Positions 38,221-52,200 of a stretch of DNA of 64,000 nt are shown here, piece by piece (positions within the stretch are counted from its first letter, which is position 1; every line of letters begins with the position of its first letter). Made by a program: the position numbers and the translations under genes. This DNA is from Varroa destructor (taxonomy: Eukaryota; Arthropoda; Arachnida; Mesostigmata; Varroidae). The DNA is taken from the NCBI RefSeq assembly GCF_002443255.2, contig NW_019211454.1, positions 63,418,179 to 63,482,178 of the forward strand, read 5' to 3'. The notes beneath the pieces were generated by a model. That model did not search any database, had not been told where the DNA came from, and saw only the letters and a list, made by a program, of their open reading frames with translations.

Positions 38221-41200
38221 AGGGAACGCCGATAACAGAATTAAATGAAAAGAGACGACACTGGCGATAATGAAGTATTGCTTTTGAGCTATAAAAAGGT
38301 ACTTGATGGTTGGAGCATTTACTATAATAAGTTCCGACGCGTACCAGGTTATTAATATGAGATATGTAACAGTTGTGCATAGACAGGTGCAGAGTTATGC
38401 GTTTTTGTATGTTCGATGTTCGACGTACTTCTTTTTCATCTTCAAGTTCTCAACGAAAAAACAAAAACATCAACAATCAAATATATACCAACACCCCCGT
38501 TCAGCAATGTTTCAATGCTCGTTTATCACAAAAGCTATTAGCAATTAAAAACAAAGTAGCTGCTTTTCTTTCTCTTCGTTATACGTTCTGTTCAGGCATA
38601 TAATCGGGTAGACGTTTTACCGTGGCTCCAACCGAAAACCCGACAGGGGCGTCCACCGTGGCACATCTGACAACGGCACCATCTGATAGTTGGCTACTTT
38701 TCTCGACATTTCCGGTTAGGACGTTGCCATGGCGTCCGCCACAATGCACGATTATGGCTCTGTCGACGCACAGACGCAACAAAGCATCATCTCACCGCAC
38801 AAATAACCGTTTACCGTTTCTATTGCAGTAATCAACTCGCTGGAGAAGAAGACGTTTACTCGACAAGTCCTCTCTTTTTACCATTTAGAACGGGTTTCGC
38901 CCTCGTAGTTGCGTGCAAGATACTAACACAGCTATTCTATGTCGATAATGGAGCGAGCGTACACACACGTATGAGCAGAATAACGACGAGGGCAAATGCG
39001 TCTTCTAGTGTCGTTTATTTTTTCTAATCGCGCCCTGGGCCGACAAATTTGGATACTATAGGCGGTCAAAACAATGTCGATTCAACGAGAAAATCGATGC
39101 GACGTTTACTTGTTGACTGTCCCCAGCGCTGCCAAGGAGACGGATACGAAACAAACCGTTCGTTTGTCTAACAACATGTCCGTTGTCTTTGGGATGGCTA
39201 GGATATTGTACATTGGAGAGGTTAGGGAAAAGCTGACAGCAAAACAGCAAAAGACATTTGTTACTTTTAGTTGAGACAGGCTATAAGAGCTAGTGAAAGC
39301 TATGTTTCAAACGTGCCCTTTTTATGAAACTGGCCAGTGGAACAGTGTTCTGGGCAATTAACTAACGATGAGTTTTCACTAGCAAGCTGTGATAGGTAGA
39401 ATTCTCGGTGGCCGGCGGTGGGCGCCTAACAGCCTGACTACAACTACTACGTTTGAGCAACAATTGATCTTTTCAACATTTATTACAATATCCGTCCATA
39501 CAATTGTGAGCTCTCTGCAAAGATTAAGTTTCTGCAACAATTTCCCAGAAGATAGCAGTAGCACAAAAATGAAAGATATTCCGAGCAGACGAGGCTGAGT
39601 TAACGCAATAATTCGTCCAGGATTCCAATTGCACCTTATATAACCTTCTGAGTCTTCGGGTGTTATTTAGCGCTTCTCAATAGCATACAGACCTTCATTT
39701 AAAGCTTTGAATATTTTCCAAAAGAGGGCATTTCTGCTGAATTATCAATCACCACGGTAACCAGGGTTTTATTGTATCGAACATTATTTTAATGCGAGAA
39801 TCGTGAGGCCAATTAAAGAGACATGCATGCGTTTCAATACGGAACCAAAATAGAATAAGCATCAATAGAAATCGACCACAAGTGTACGACCATGAGAATA
39901 TATGTCTTCTAAAAGATGCATGCTAAAAGCTAGCGAATAACAGCTAGGTAGATACACAAGTAACATGTGACAAGATAACCAAATTAGCGATACGCTATCA
40001 AAAAAAACTTACGATTCAGTCTGTAAGTGTTGAACGTAAGGTCGTTTTAAAAAGGCTTAGTTTATAAAGCATAATTAAAGGTTACCTTATATTTTGAACA
40101 GTAAAGCCGTAGGGTTTATTAATCCCATAATATGAATGTCTTTTGCTTAACAGGCTGGAAGTATCCCGTGGACCAGGATACAATGAACGGTATCTCTATG
40201 GGCCCGTCTTGTTTAACAATGATCGCGAATTCAGTTACCGTTTAACGTATAAAATCGCCTGATATATGAAATGTCCTTAACCTACATTTGACTTAAATAT
40301 TTTCAAAATTACTACCAAAGCTTAAGAAGGATCACTCTTATATCTGCCCTAATATTTAGATAATTACCTAGACTTGCCTTGAAAAATATTTCGCTACTTA
40401 CAGTGGATTCGAAGTTAAGCTTTTTCTGTCTTCAGTTTTACGTCCAGTTTAACCGTCTAGGATGAAGGGACCTACCAGAAACGAAGCATGTTTTCTCCAT
40501 GTTTCAAATTTGGACTACCTAAAGCGTCCCGATTAGTTCAACAAATAAACTTCTTATCACTGCATGATTTGGGCTTTTACAGCTACAACAGATCTGTCAG
40601 CATCACACTCGCTGAATCAATAAGATAATCAGATCGGTTTGTACTCTGCGCGCAAATGCTTGCATCGGCAAATGAGAAAATAAATTTGAAAAAACCTCGC
40701 ACTGGTACTCGCTGATAATTACCTAAAAGCATCGCACCCGAAACTTATCAACCAACTCACTATACTAAGTTATTCAACATCAATAACGTTGGCTAATGTG
40801 AAGTTAGACAAATTATCATGATATAATAAACAATTGATAGAAAATAATTACAAACAAATATGTTCACCTTTCAGCAGGAGAACACAGAACTTCGAAGTGA
40901 GAAGATATTCTCTGTACATAGGATTTAAACACTGCAAGCATATAATGTCGGTCTTGGACCACCTACCAAGAGCTATTATCATGCATATAATGCATTTGTC
41001 CTTGTGGAGCTAGAAATATGTATTAGTCTTAAAATGTAGAGTTATGTAAACATTATAATTTTTATATTTGTATAGTATATGAATTCTTACAGTAGAATCG
41101 CCTAAAGTTGTATTTTTTACTAAATTTTTAATGTAAACGTAGGATGTGATCAATAGATTACAGCAATGTTTTTACTAAACGAAGAATAATTATTTACGCA

Positions 41201-43568
41201 TCTAAATTAGTTTTGTCTCCTTAAAGGTAACTCTTTACTGTGCCTTAAAATACTTTTGAATGTGAAATTTGGAGCTTGTCACATCTCATTTCCTGTACAT
41301 CATTTTTCATTTCACAAACTTACAAACTCGGCAAAAAATCAGAAGTTAGATTGGTTCCATGCTCGGGTTTATACAAGATGATGATCATTTTAAGGCAAAA
41401 AGATCAATAATAGCGGCAAAATGTAGAATAGCAGATCGTTAGTTCAAAGCACCTATGAGCTGTTCCATATAATTGTGGCTTTATGCTATATATTAGCTTA
41501 GGCAATGTTCTTTCATTTCTGAGAATTGTTTTCGCTAATAAGTGTCCAAATTTCACAAAATCTGCTAATACTACTTATTTATTTCCAATTTTTCTCATCA
41601 GTTCATTGACCAAAGCTGTTAAAAGCTTTCTACTGCAATGCTAAACTTTAGTGTTCGCAAAACCGTTCTGAAAACAACGACACTTGAAAAATAAGCGGCT
41701 CCTCACAGTTTAGTCTCGTGGATGATATCGCAGAATACGAGTCACCATGAGCATCATTTGCGGGAAAACTTTGTTCGGAAGGGCCTAATCTTGTACTCTT
41801 GTATCCTGATTCTATGCGATTATTTATTCCTTGCTAAATATTGTAACAGAAATTTGGTGCACGCCATCTTCGACATTTCCAAAGATGCTCCTTTTCTACT
41901 ACGCCGTAAAAGCGGCTTGCGAAAACCAATAGTTAATATAGCTCGTTGTTTCCATGCAGCAACACAATACCTTACTAGGCCAGGCGCGATTACTTCCATT
42001 GACTTCTTTGAGACAGCAGATAAGCTCCTTTAATTCTGTCACCATTTAACATCAACTAGGGCGTTCAGATGCTTTCGAAGGAATAGTTGGATAAGATATA
42101 TTCTCTTCGTTAACTGCAACAGGTGGAAAAAATCTAGTACCTTCCAGGCGTATATCTTTAGTAGAGTAACTTGTAATGAAGGACGAAGTGTGCCTTTCTA
42201 CTGGTTAACATAGGTTATCCAATGTTTACTTTCAAATAGAACGATGCTTGACATTCATTTCTAAAGCCAACAAAGCAAGTTAAAGGCGACCGAACTTTCG
42301 AATAATATAAAAACAATAAAAATAACTAAAAGGTTTCGGGTCTTTGCTGCACCAGTTTTTCGGCATAAGTTATAAAACATTTACGAGCTGCTAAATGAAA
42401 CGCCTCATAAAAAGTTTTGTAGGTTAAGTATTTACCAACTAGACTTTTGTTGCCGGCCGAATTTCTGAAGGGGTAATAAATATTGACAACAATCAAATGC
42501 AGTTCGAAACAGAAACTCTGGTTTTAAGTGTCCCTTATCAAAATAGTATTTTTCTGGTAAACAAAATCATGTTACTCCCGGTGCCACATTTATTGAAAAT
42601 CAATTAAGAAAAATCTGGTAGGCCGCAATAGCTTACATGTTAATTTCCATTAGAATTTTTAGCTTCTCAATTATCAACATTGCTTTACATAGCGGTATTA
42701 AACATAATGACAGAGAAAGCCTTAATATCGTCACGTGTCTATGCAAGTTCTGACCATCGTTTGTTTATGTTAACCTTCCAAAAGTTGCTAGCAACACACA
42801 CTAACAAAAAATTTAAATTATATTGAAATGAAACATTCAAGAATAGAAAGAATTACTGAATCATTACTTAAAGAGAACATGTTGAAGCTAATAGTCAGTT
42901 TTAACGCAAACAAAAATTGTTAAGTTGGCGAAGTTTCGGATTGAATAATTCGCAAAATAGGACCCCAGATATCAACTTCCTATTTAGTGCAAATGAACAT
43001 ATGAAGAGCTTCGAAGTAGTAGAAAGGCTAGACCAATCGCAGCAACAGTGACTGCGTAAAGCACTAATATTAGTGCCAATTGAATATGGATCTTACAAAA
43101 TAAAAAAAAGCACTTGTATGCGAGAAAAGGTAATGCTTTGTTAAATAGAAAGCGGAGATTAATTCCAGAAGCGTTCAATGTTTAGGTGATCATATCATTA
43201 GTTTAAATTATAGTTTTTGTCATTAGTCAGTTCATTCTAATTCTATATCGTTTTCGTGAAAAGAATGTAAATGAAAAAAAGCTCATGTTCTCTTACATGT
43301 TATATTATTTCTAGTTGTTTCGTACCTAATTCGCTCACGACAAATAAATGTATGTTACCTGAATGAGAAATTAACTATATGTATCTTCTTCACGTATATG
43401 ATTAAATAACCAATTCAAAATAATCATCTACAATAATAAAAATTTTCTGTTTATTTCTTTTCTACGCATTCAGCTCCCTATATACATATATATATTAAAA
43501 GCTTCTTTAATATTTTCAGATGGAAAACAAAAGCATTCAAACGTAGCTGTCTGCAATAGAATAAAACA
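38221..43568. other. Intergenic region before ROMO1
   Basis: Mostly AT-rich. Short frames at 38579-38831 (both strands) and 41722-42033 lack domains and were not accepted. Nothing else is supported. Confidence 0.45.
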
Positions 43569-43574
43569 TTTATT
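43569..43574 (-). terminator. Candidate poly(A) signal of ROMO1
   Basis: AATAAA on the minus strand lies about 280 bases beyond the ROMO1 stop codon. Confidence 0.5.
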
Positions 43575-43850
43575 TCCACCTTCTATGTATTACAGATACT
43601 GCAAATAATATTTACAATTATTGGGAGAAACTTCCACTAAAAGATAACTGCCTTTCTAAGCGCACACTGCTCCCTTCTCTTCTAATGGAACAACGCGCAG
43701 GAATTTTGCCACAGCACGCTATGATTCTCGGAGTGCGTACAAAACGGTACGACGAATTCTTTGCGGTTAAGATGGAACCGCATTTTGCCATTGAGGTCTA
43801 TATCCACTGATGTCTTCCACTACTCCCGTCGTAATCCACTAATCGAACAT

Positions 43851-44093
43851 TTAGCATCGAATGCCGGATCCTATTGCCATGAAAGTGCCGAAAGTTCCGG
43901 CGGATTGAACCGTGCTCTTCCCAGCAACTTTGAGTAGCTCGACGCCTCGATAACCTCCGCGTAGAGCAGTGAAAGCTCCAAGCAATATGCCGAATCCACC
44001 GCCCACAAGCATGCCCATCTTCGCGCCCATCCAGATGCGATCCATGCACGATATCTGATGACCCCTAACGCCATTCTGTGGCACGGCTGGCAT
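43851..44093 (-). CDS. ROMO1: Reactive oxygen species modulator 1 (ROMO1)
   Basis: This single uninterrupted frame of 80 residues matches the ROMO1 family in length and sequence signature. It has a short hydrophilic start, Cys16 in SCMDR, a glycine-rich membrane segment (MGMLVGGGFGILLGAF), the basic RGGYRG turn, a second glycine/alanine-rich helix and the nearly invariant end FGTFMAIGSGIRC. The family forms small alpha-helical hairpins in the mitochondrial inner membrane. They act with the TIM23 import machinery, in cristae/OPA1 maintenance and in ROS production. The coding sequence has no intron. Upstream on the minus strand, TTTTATAG|GTTGAAG could be an acceptor joining a separate leader exon about 25 bases before the ATG. 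A plus-strand candidate start lies only about 220 bases away. Confidence 0.96.
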   Translation of the reverse strand: MPAVPQNGVRGHQISCMDRIWMGAKMGMLVGGGFGILLGAFTALRGGYRGVELLKVAGKSTVQSAGTFGTFMAIGSGIRC

Positions 44094-44313
44094 CTTATCG
44101 AATCTTCACGTAGAAGTCTTCAACCTATAAAACGAATTGTCCCGCTGTCGACTGTTCATATAAAGGGCAAAACAGCAAAGTTCTTAGTTCGAACAGTAAA
44201 AACGCCTTCACGTTAACTCAATATTTTGCAATCAAGTTGATCTCTCGCGCTAGGAGAGGACGTAAACAATCGAGTCCGGGCTTCGGCGGCTACTTGCAAA
44301 CTGGCAGCCAAAG
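44094..44313. promoter_or_regulatory. Putative bidirectional promoter between ROMO1 and a plus-strand start exon
   Basis: This 220-bp interval separates the ROMO1 start (minus) from an ATG plus consensus splice donor (plus). Its right half is GC-rich (about 44250-44313) and has no obvious TATA box. Head-to-head housekeeping promoters of this size are common in compact loci. Confidence 0.4.
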
Positions 44314-45126
44314 ATGAGCCGAGTAGAAATGTAAGTAACAGCTATCTAGGACGCACGCATGAACAACATATCAAAAATGCTTTAACTATCCTAGCTACAT
44401 ATAATATATTGCTCTACACAGGATGTATTATATATTTTATTCGCTTCATGTTTATCAGTTCTGTGCCTTTCCTAGTCATTAGTAGCTTCGCGCGTAGCAC
44501 TGATCATCTATCGAATAACTTTTATAAAGTTGAGTCGTCATTTTATAACTCCTATAGATCTTATTTTGCATGAATAGCTATAGACTGAAGTTTAGAGATT
44601 TTCCTCAAGATGATCGACTATCGACACATTAATCATTTTTCTAACGGATCTAGATTGACGTGTCGGTTTTGATGGCGGAGCAATACAGTTCATTGGAAAC
44701 AGTGGAAAAAAGAAAGTTGTTCAACTTCTGACTAATGCCACGATTTGAAAAAAGAACTTAGTCTACTATTGAAAAAAAGAAGATAAAATACATACAAAAT
44801 TTTATCTTTATTTTCGTTGGAGATTGTTTACGAAGTTCAGTAATCTAATAGCACTTAGCATACCTTAGTTATTTTTTCCACATTAAAGATTAAGCAAGGT
44901 TAAGATAGGTAAGAAAATGTTACTACCGAACTATTATGTTGTGGATATATGTGTCTTCTTTGATCAACTGTCAAGTTCACTTGCCGTCATCGTTCGTATG
45001 TAATGTTTACAGGTGTATATATATCTATAATGCTTGTGGTGTCCACTACCATTCGATCTACTGTCTTCTGCGAACCGTCGTGTTGCAACTAACGCCAGAC
45101 GACCAATTTTATGAAGTAACTAACAG
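44314..45126 (+). CDS. Candidate first two exons of an unidentified gene divergent from ROMO1
   Basis: A first exon at 44314-44330 has ATG in good context and reads MSRVE plus two bases, ending at a perfect donor (AAAT|GTAAGT). A phase-matching second exon at 45013-45126 lies between a TTTACAG acceptor and an AACAG|GTAATC donor, keeps the frame open for 37 codons and ends in phase 2. The C-terminal half of this exon (LLRTVVLQLTPDDQFYEV) looks coding. Its start overlaps a TA-rich run and could be spurious. I do not recognise the product and found no third exon. Confidence 0.3.
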
Positions 45127-45835
45127 GTAATCGTGGGTTGCTGCGTACAATTAATTAATGGCTCGTATGCTGTCCTGCTCCGGACCTAACATCGGCTAGA
45201 TCTGACTACTGGCAAGCGACTGCAACATTAATTAGTAAGCCGTTACCTTCACTCGTCCTCCGGTTAACTGCCTACTTACTCAGCTACCTGACCGAACGAC
45301 AGGGATAACACGACATTTCCTGCTGCCTGTCACATGATTGTCGTGGTGCGTTGCAAGGTTCTTTCGATTCTTCAAGCTTTGTTACCCATTTTGCCGCACA
45401 CATTTATCGATACGCATGCGGCTGTTTCTTTCTATGCTTCCGTTAAGTTATTATATTACATGAAAATTCCTTAGTCACCACTTTTTGTCACCAAAATTGG
45501 TGCATCATGACAATCTTCGTCCCTGTGCCATTTATCGGATTCGCCAGCAATAGACACTTTCAACACAGTCTCTAGCCAGATGCTCCACCCAAATCACGCT
45601 CATATGCCTCTTCCCGCGCCGTTCGAAGTAGACGACATCGTACAGCCGTCGAATAGGTGGGCAGACGGCCTTAGCCCCGCTAGCCTGCTTGTCCGCATTA
45701 GTGGCCTATTCTGCTGCCTGCCTGACTAATTCAATCCTTCATGTAGCACAAACAGCATTTGTTCACAAACTACACTGAGAAAGAGAAAGCGGCAACGGCA
45801 GACTCTAGCAAGCGCGTTGTGCCATCCCTGCGCCG

Positions 45836-45877
45836 GCTGTTGCTGCTGCTGCTGTGGCAGCAGCACCAGCGGCAGCA
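45836..45877. repeat. CTG/CAG triplet run with self-complementary halves
   Basis: GCTGCTGCTGCTG is followed after a few bases by GCAGCAGCACCAGCGGCAGC, so the two halves can pair with each other. Confidence 0.8.
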
Positions 45878-46003
45878 CCTTTCTGTCTACCGTCACTGTG
45901 TGCATTTGTCTGTCTGTCTGTCGTGTCTATTATAGGCAACGACGGTGCTTTACTACTAACTGTATCTACCGTGTACGACTCCTAGACGCTACTGTTTATA
46001 GTG

Positions 46004-46029
46004 ATCGTCGTCGTCGTCATCGTCGTCAT
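46004..46029. repeat. (CGT)n triplet run
   Basis: Repeated CGT units with interspersed CAT, directly visible. Confidence 0.85.
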
Positions 46030-46420
46030 GGTAGTGGTAGTGCGCTGGTGGCGATGACTGCGGCCGAGGCTCTGTTGCCGACTGTAGGTGTTATCGTGCT
46101 CGCAAACAATCGCTATTGCTTCTCTTTTTCTACGCTGGCTGTTCAGAGCCGTTGTCGATCTGCTGCGTGGCTGTTCTCAGGGAGGTGCTGCCGCTGCCGC
46201 CACCCTTAGCGGCCCAAAGAACAGGAACTCCAGCAGTGAAGAAGAAATCGAATCGATTTTCTATGCGCCGTGTGCCGTCGGCGAGCCCGCATCTGCTACT
46301 CCTTTCGTACAGCTGCAACTGTTGCTGATGTTGTTATCGTTATCGTTGTTATCATAGCCAACAGCAGTCTCAGTTCCTCTCTCAAGTGAACGGCATTTGT
46401 ATAATGGAAACGTTCAGTAT

Positions 46421-46450
46421 CTAATAATATAATAATAACAATAATAATAG
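46421..46450. repeat. (AAT)n triplet run
   Basis: Imperfect AAT/AAC triplets, directly visible. Confidence 0.85.
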
Positions 46451-49268
46451 CCATAATCAGCAGTGCTAGCACCGCAAGTGGCCGTTAGCCAGGAGACTGA
46501 GTGCAAGAGTAAGTGCATTCGTGCGTTCTAACAAACCGCCTGTACCCGAAGGAAAGTGCGCGTGCCACCAATGCAGTCGCGGCGGGGTCTACCGTGTACA
46601 AGAAATCAACAGATTCCGGCCGATAGCGTTCACGACCGTTCACCATTGCGGCCGGCACCGCCGTCTCTCGAGAGCTAAAGGAATCGTCGATCAGTTCGCT
46701 TGAATATTGTCTGTCAAAGCAAAGCGCCTTGTTTGTGTCCGATCTAGTCACTCTTGTATCGAATGGCTACGACAAAATGAAACACGAAGCCGGGCCAGAG
46801 GCAAAAAAGAAAGGAAGCACAGCAAAGGTGGACCCATAGATCGGACATCACACCAACCTTGTAACCGCTATCGCCCGCCACGGAGTGTTGTTGCGGAGCG
46901 CTCCGGAACATAATCATTATTATCTATTCTACCGCTATGATTACAATTATGGCCATGGTGCTGTGCGCGCATCGTCTTACCAACAGGACAGCATAAGAAG
47001 CGTTGGTAGGATCAGAATAGGCCAAGGAAACATTTCATACAGTGCGCTCGAAAATTCAATCGGCCTCAACAGCAATAGTAATGAAAGCTCATAGTGTACC
47101 GACACGACGGCGCAAGCTATCGTCACTGGCGTTGTGATGGCCTATGTCAACGTTGATCTATCGCCTGTTGCTGTGTTGTTGAAGTGTGGGAGACAAAAAG
47201 GGACGAAGCTAGCTATTACAGCATCCGCATTGTCACTGTTATCTAGCCACTTGAATTAATTGGTTTGTTTGATTATTGACACCGCTGTCGCTGCTGTGGC
47301 CACTGAATCTAGCATACGGTACCTGCACCAATTGTTTGTTGGTGTTGGACCTTTTCGCTCTTCTTCGTTGCCTTCATTATTATTGTCGTCAGCAGACATA
47401 CGATAGTGATGCCACTCATCGTTGCAGTTTATTACCGCCGGTAGTATTGGTAGCGCTAGAGTCGCTGCACCAGTCACGATTTCGGTGATGGCGCCGAAAA
47501 ACTTGTGAGGCCTTTGTAATAAAAGGAAAAAGTACGTTAGCTGACACAAGTGGTCATCGTAACCATCATTATTATCATCATTGTCATCGTGTTTTGTTTT
47601 CGTTGTTCATCATGACGTGCTGTAACAATATGTGCATCTAACTAGCTGGAAAGAACGAGGAATCATCAGATAACAACGATAATCATCTGTTGTTACATGA
47701 AGGTGAGAGCCGGTAATCAGGTGCTTCCATAATCGAATTGAAAAGTGTTTATCAGATCATTTACAGGCATAAAGCGGTGTGGCTGTAAATGTGAAGGTTC
47801 TGCGTTCGATTTCCGCATGCGTTCGAAAGTACTGCGTGTGTTGCTATGTATTGTCAGGATGTGTTCTGGTAGTATAGGCTGTTAAGGTGGCGAAGGCCGC
47901 GGTGGTATCTTACGCCAGTGGTGCCAAATCAAACGGATAGGACAAGCACGGAGGGGTGGTAAAGTAACGCAAGACTGACAAGCACAACTTGCTATACGAT
48001 CGCAACTTGTGTAAAGTAAGAAACCAATAAACAAGAGAGAGAGAAACTAAGAGAAAGAGATGCTTCCTCTGGAGAACACTAATACAAGGAACGATGGTGA
48101 CCATCATTCTCAGGATTATGCATGGAACGCCCAATGCTGTTACCATCACGGCATCTGGTCAGTCGACTAACCAAAAGCGTTTTTTAGAGGTACGAAAGAA
48201 AATCAATTGATGCGAACAGCAGTAGCAGCATCAGGAAAGATACATGGACGAAGTTGAAAGTTCAGCTTGATTTTTCTTGTGAGTGAGTGAGTGACCGACC
48301 GATCGACCGTCCGAACAAGATAAATAGCTAGAAAAAAAATAAGTTGCACAACGAACACGGGTTTTACCTTCCATTGCGTGGATAACTTTATTTCTTTTTG
48401 GAGGGTTATAGTGGATTAGTAGTCTTACTCGTCCGTAGTTCCCCAAGCATATGCTGGCAACACAAAGTGATCTCTATAGCTCAATTATTGCTATTATTAT
48501 TGGAAAAGCACTGAATATTAACACACGATATGAAGGGTAGATTGTTTTCGTAAATTTACACATCTCGGATAGTTTACATGCGCCCGCATTTATGTCGCAT
48601 TATTATACGGTGTCAAGAGTGACGAAAGTCAGTGAGTGACACTGGCATACGCGTCGTTGTTAAATGAATCGAATGTTCAGTAAAGTAAAATCATATTGAG
48701 ATCCTTATGTAGAACGATAATAACAGTACCATCGTGAGCTGCACTATTCTTTTCTAGTTCTAATATCCACTGCTCGCTGCTGATTATTACTGTGATCATG
48801 TATGTATGTAACGTCTCCCCGTCGTTTTCTATTATGGATCGAGCGCAGATATCGGAAAGAAATCATTATTTGTCATCGGTAATAGTTATGATAATCCATT
48901 GGAGGTAATAAGGTTTTATTTTTTCTCAGTCTGTTTTTACGGCTGCTGGTCTGTCTTATTCCGTGGTCGCGTTTGCAGAGATCTTCAGCCTGAAAGCCCT
49001 TACTAGTTTCCTCTAAAAACATAGAGAGCATACTCAGTAAACGGAAAGGTGTTCTCGCTGCATTGAGACCAACCACTCCGAGGTCGGATCAACACCATTG
49101 CGGAAACACAGAACGTCCACGACGCAAAACTTTCGTTTTAATGAAGGCGTCTAGCAGAAAAAACAATAATACCAGCGAAAAATTAAGAATCTACGAATGA
49201 AAATGTTTTAACCGACGATCAATAGAAGATTAAAAAATTACGGTTAAAAGAACAACAACAACAACAAA

Positions 49269-52200
49269 ATGGCACGCGAACCCGTTGTTCTCAACGTCTA
49301 CGATATGGTAAGTAGAGATAGTTCTATATTTAAAGTGTACATTCATGTAGATCCATTGATAACGAGAAGCCACATTAAATGAGATTCCGTTGCTTTTTTT
49401 GTTGGCAAACTGAGCAACGATTTAGCTTGCAGCGCCTTAACCTTATTTGCCGATCGAGAGACGTCAGTTGTGAGGGTTCCTTTTTCATTTATCACTAGAT
49501 TATTCGAATATATGGCTTGTTATTCTAGCAGTATATCCTCTGTTCAATTTCTACAAAGTGGGGCTCTTCAAAACGAAATACTGGAACAGAATCGATCAGA
49601 GTCAGATTTTCCGATATGTTGTTCATTTGAGCTTCCAGAACGGCTTTTTATACTGTGAATCCATTAAGCGACAACTAAAACTTCAGCTTTCCGCCACGTC
49701 TGCTGCTGCCTGTAGAACGCCTGTCATAGGACGCACCCTAATTTGGGTTGTATCGCAGTATGCTCACCACGGTGCTTCATTAAGATGCGATTATTACTCT
49801 ACAAGTAAATCTATTGGCATAACTAAAAAGAAATCGGACGCACATGGATAGGCATAGATTTACAGGAAAATGATTAATTTATTGGACATTGTAGTGCTCA
49901 ACTATATATATATATATATATATACGCATATATACCGCTATTGTTAAATAGGTAAATGTCTTCCTCAGTCGCTACCTCTGGCATGATCACGCTTTGTATT
50001 ATGCATTGTCAGTCATTATAGCACGTCCGTGTGATTTGTCTAGCAATGTGCGAAAAGCGTAGGCGTCAGTGTTATAGCGGCTATGCAGGCTAGCACGAAA
50101 ATGTTTTTGTGGCTGATACGTTCTTCGTTAATTGGCGGTACATCGTCACGTCTTCATTAGGGAGGAAAGACGTTAGCAGTTCCCCCAGGAGGAGGCCGTG
50201 TTGCCTTCGAAATATACCAACAGCCCACTTTACTGCACTGTATCGTCTCGTTGTACTGTCAGTGAAAAGCAACATTGGCTGTGTGGTTAGCTTTACCAAC
50301 AGCTCTAATAGTATAGTTACTAATAGTAAAAATATGCATATAGTGCTTATATGCTGGATTATAAAGGTAAATGACAATAATACACGCGGATTTTGGTGTA
50401 CATGTTTGATATGGCACTCATTAGGGATCATTAATATAGTTGTTGATCAGTCGCACTTAACTAATATCAGTTGGTTAAAAATCGGAAAGGTGCACACGGC
50501 AGTGAGGGATATAGTTATACTCGTCTATGGTTCATATATAGACTGTACGTAAGTTAGTCAGGCTGTGCTTGGGTATTTCGCTATCGAAACGTCTTGGGAG
50601 CTATCAGGCGGACATGGTTTTGTAAACCGTAATGCATGATACTTTGAGTAGTTATTTATTAGGATTATTATACGTTTGAGCTTTACGATGTACTGAAAAA
50701 AGCAAAAATTCAATATTACCTCTTTATTAGTAAATATCATCTGTAGCTTTTTAGAGGAACGTTGACTTTGGTATTTTTTTGGTAATTTTGATTGTGGTGC
50801 GTTCGGGACACGTTCGCTGAAAACTAATTCACCATTTTTTTTTAGTGTTGCCTTTCGGTCACATTCTTATATTTGTTATCGATAAGCATCATTTCGTAAT
50901 GATGCAATTTTACTTTTTCAAATCAGTGATCAACTGTATCTTATGTTTGAGCTTTCCAGTCGAAAAACCATAGTAAAACGTCACAGGCTAAACACGGTCT
51001 GAACTTTATTTGAAGCTGATCGAAATAATCCGAAGTGTCACGAATTCTCTCGAGTGGTTCAAAATGGCTTAGACGAAACACTGAACCCAATATTCGTCGC
51101 ATGTAGCTCTTCATAGTTGGATATGCATTGAATATTTTACCACACTTTTTGGCGGTGACGGATATGTCGTTCAACTACATAAGACAAGAAATTATTAACA
51201 GATGTTAATATGATGGTGATTATCATCAAAAGAGACACTTATAGTGACACTCTAGCTAGCTTGAGACTTCCAGAATTTTAGTGGTAATTTTTTCAACTAA
51301 ATTTACAAAAAAAAGAAAAGTGTAAGTGCATTTTCCTTGCGTGCCATTGATTATGATTATGCGTCTCTTTAATGATTATTACTAATATATGATTGCTGTT
51401 TCCATTTTCGGATAAAATACAGTTGCATTTTTATTTCTATAGATAATATAAGCGAAATATTCGAAAAGCATACAACGAATCAAAGCAGGCGAAAAATCAA
51501 GTACACAAGGTACGACATGTCTTTCAGATATTTCTTTTAAAACACCTTTGGTTTAGGTACGATTTGAATGGTATGATGTACAGGGCTTTTTGTCGGACGC
51601 ATTGTTAGCTATTTCGATGTCAAGCTGCAGCGTTCACAGAAGTATATATGTACACGTATATATACATTCTGTTTGGTTAACGTACCCTTTACGCGTTCTT
51701 TTCCTTCCAGTACTGGACAAACGAGTGGACGTCACACCTCGGTGTCGGAGTTTTTCACTCAGGCGTGGAGGTTTATGGGACAGAGTACGCCTATGGAGGA
51801 CATCCATTTGCCTTCACTGGCATATTTGAGATAATACCGAAATTCGCTGAAGAGTTGGGTGATAACTTCAAATATAAGTAAGCTCTGATATGTTTTATGG
51901 AGTAGTGTCCTTATTTATAGACATTGAATGCAAAGCCAACACATCTGTATTTGAAAGAACTAACATCAATGCAACGAGTGAGAGCTGCGTTTAGTTTGTG
52001 CTGCAGTACCTATGCGCGAGGCGATTGCAATTGGCACCAACCTGAATGCATTACATAGTACACGGCACTAATCACTATAGAATGTTTTTTACTAAATCAC
52101 ATATATGCGGTTTTGAGCGTTTTTATGGCTAGATGAATTTAAAGCTACATATTACAGATAATATAGGTAAAGAGGTTTGAAGATAGCAACTGTGCTAAAA

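Larger units (their letters stand above)
45127..49268. promoter_or_regulatory. GC-richer tract with trinucleotide repeats, likely promoter / leader of DESI2
   Basis: From about 45.2 to 47.6 kb the GC content is raised, and CTG/CAG, CGT and AAT triplet runs occur. Open frames such as 45817-46209 are Cys- and Arg-rich translations of these repeats and not believable proteins. The last 130 bases before 49269 are A-rich and run into the DESI2 start. Transcription start sites cannot be placed by eye. Confidence 0.35.

Noticed and set aside
41722..42033. Plus-strand frame of 103 codons
   Set aside because: No recognisable domain, no codon or composition signal and no splice or poly(A) context; a frame this long is plausible by chance in 64 kb.
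45817..46209. 130-codon Cys/Arg-rich frame
   Set aside because: It is a translation of CTG and CGT triplet repeats in GC-rich DNA, with several competing frames open.
47780..47830. TTCGATTTCC word considered as a tRNA T-arm
   Set aside because: No matching acceptor stem, anticodon arm or D-arm could be drawn around it.
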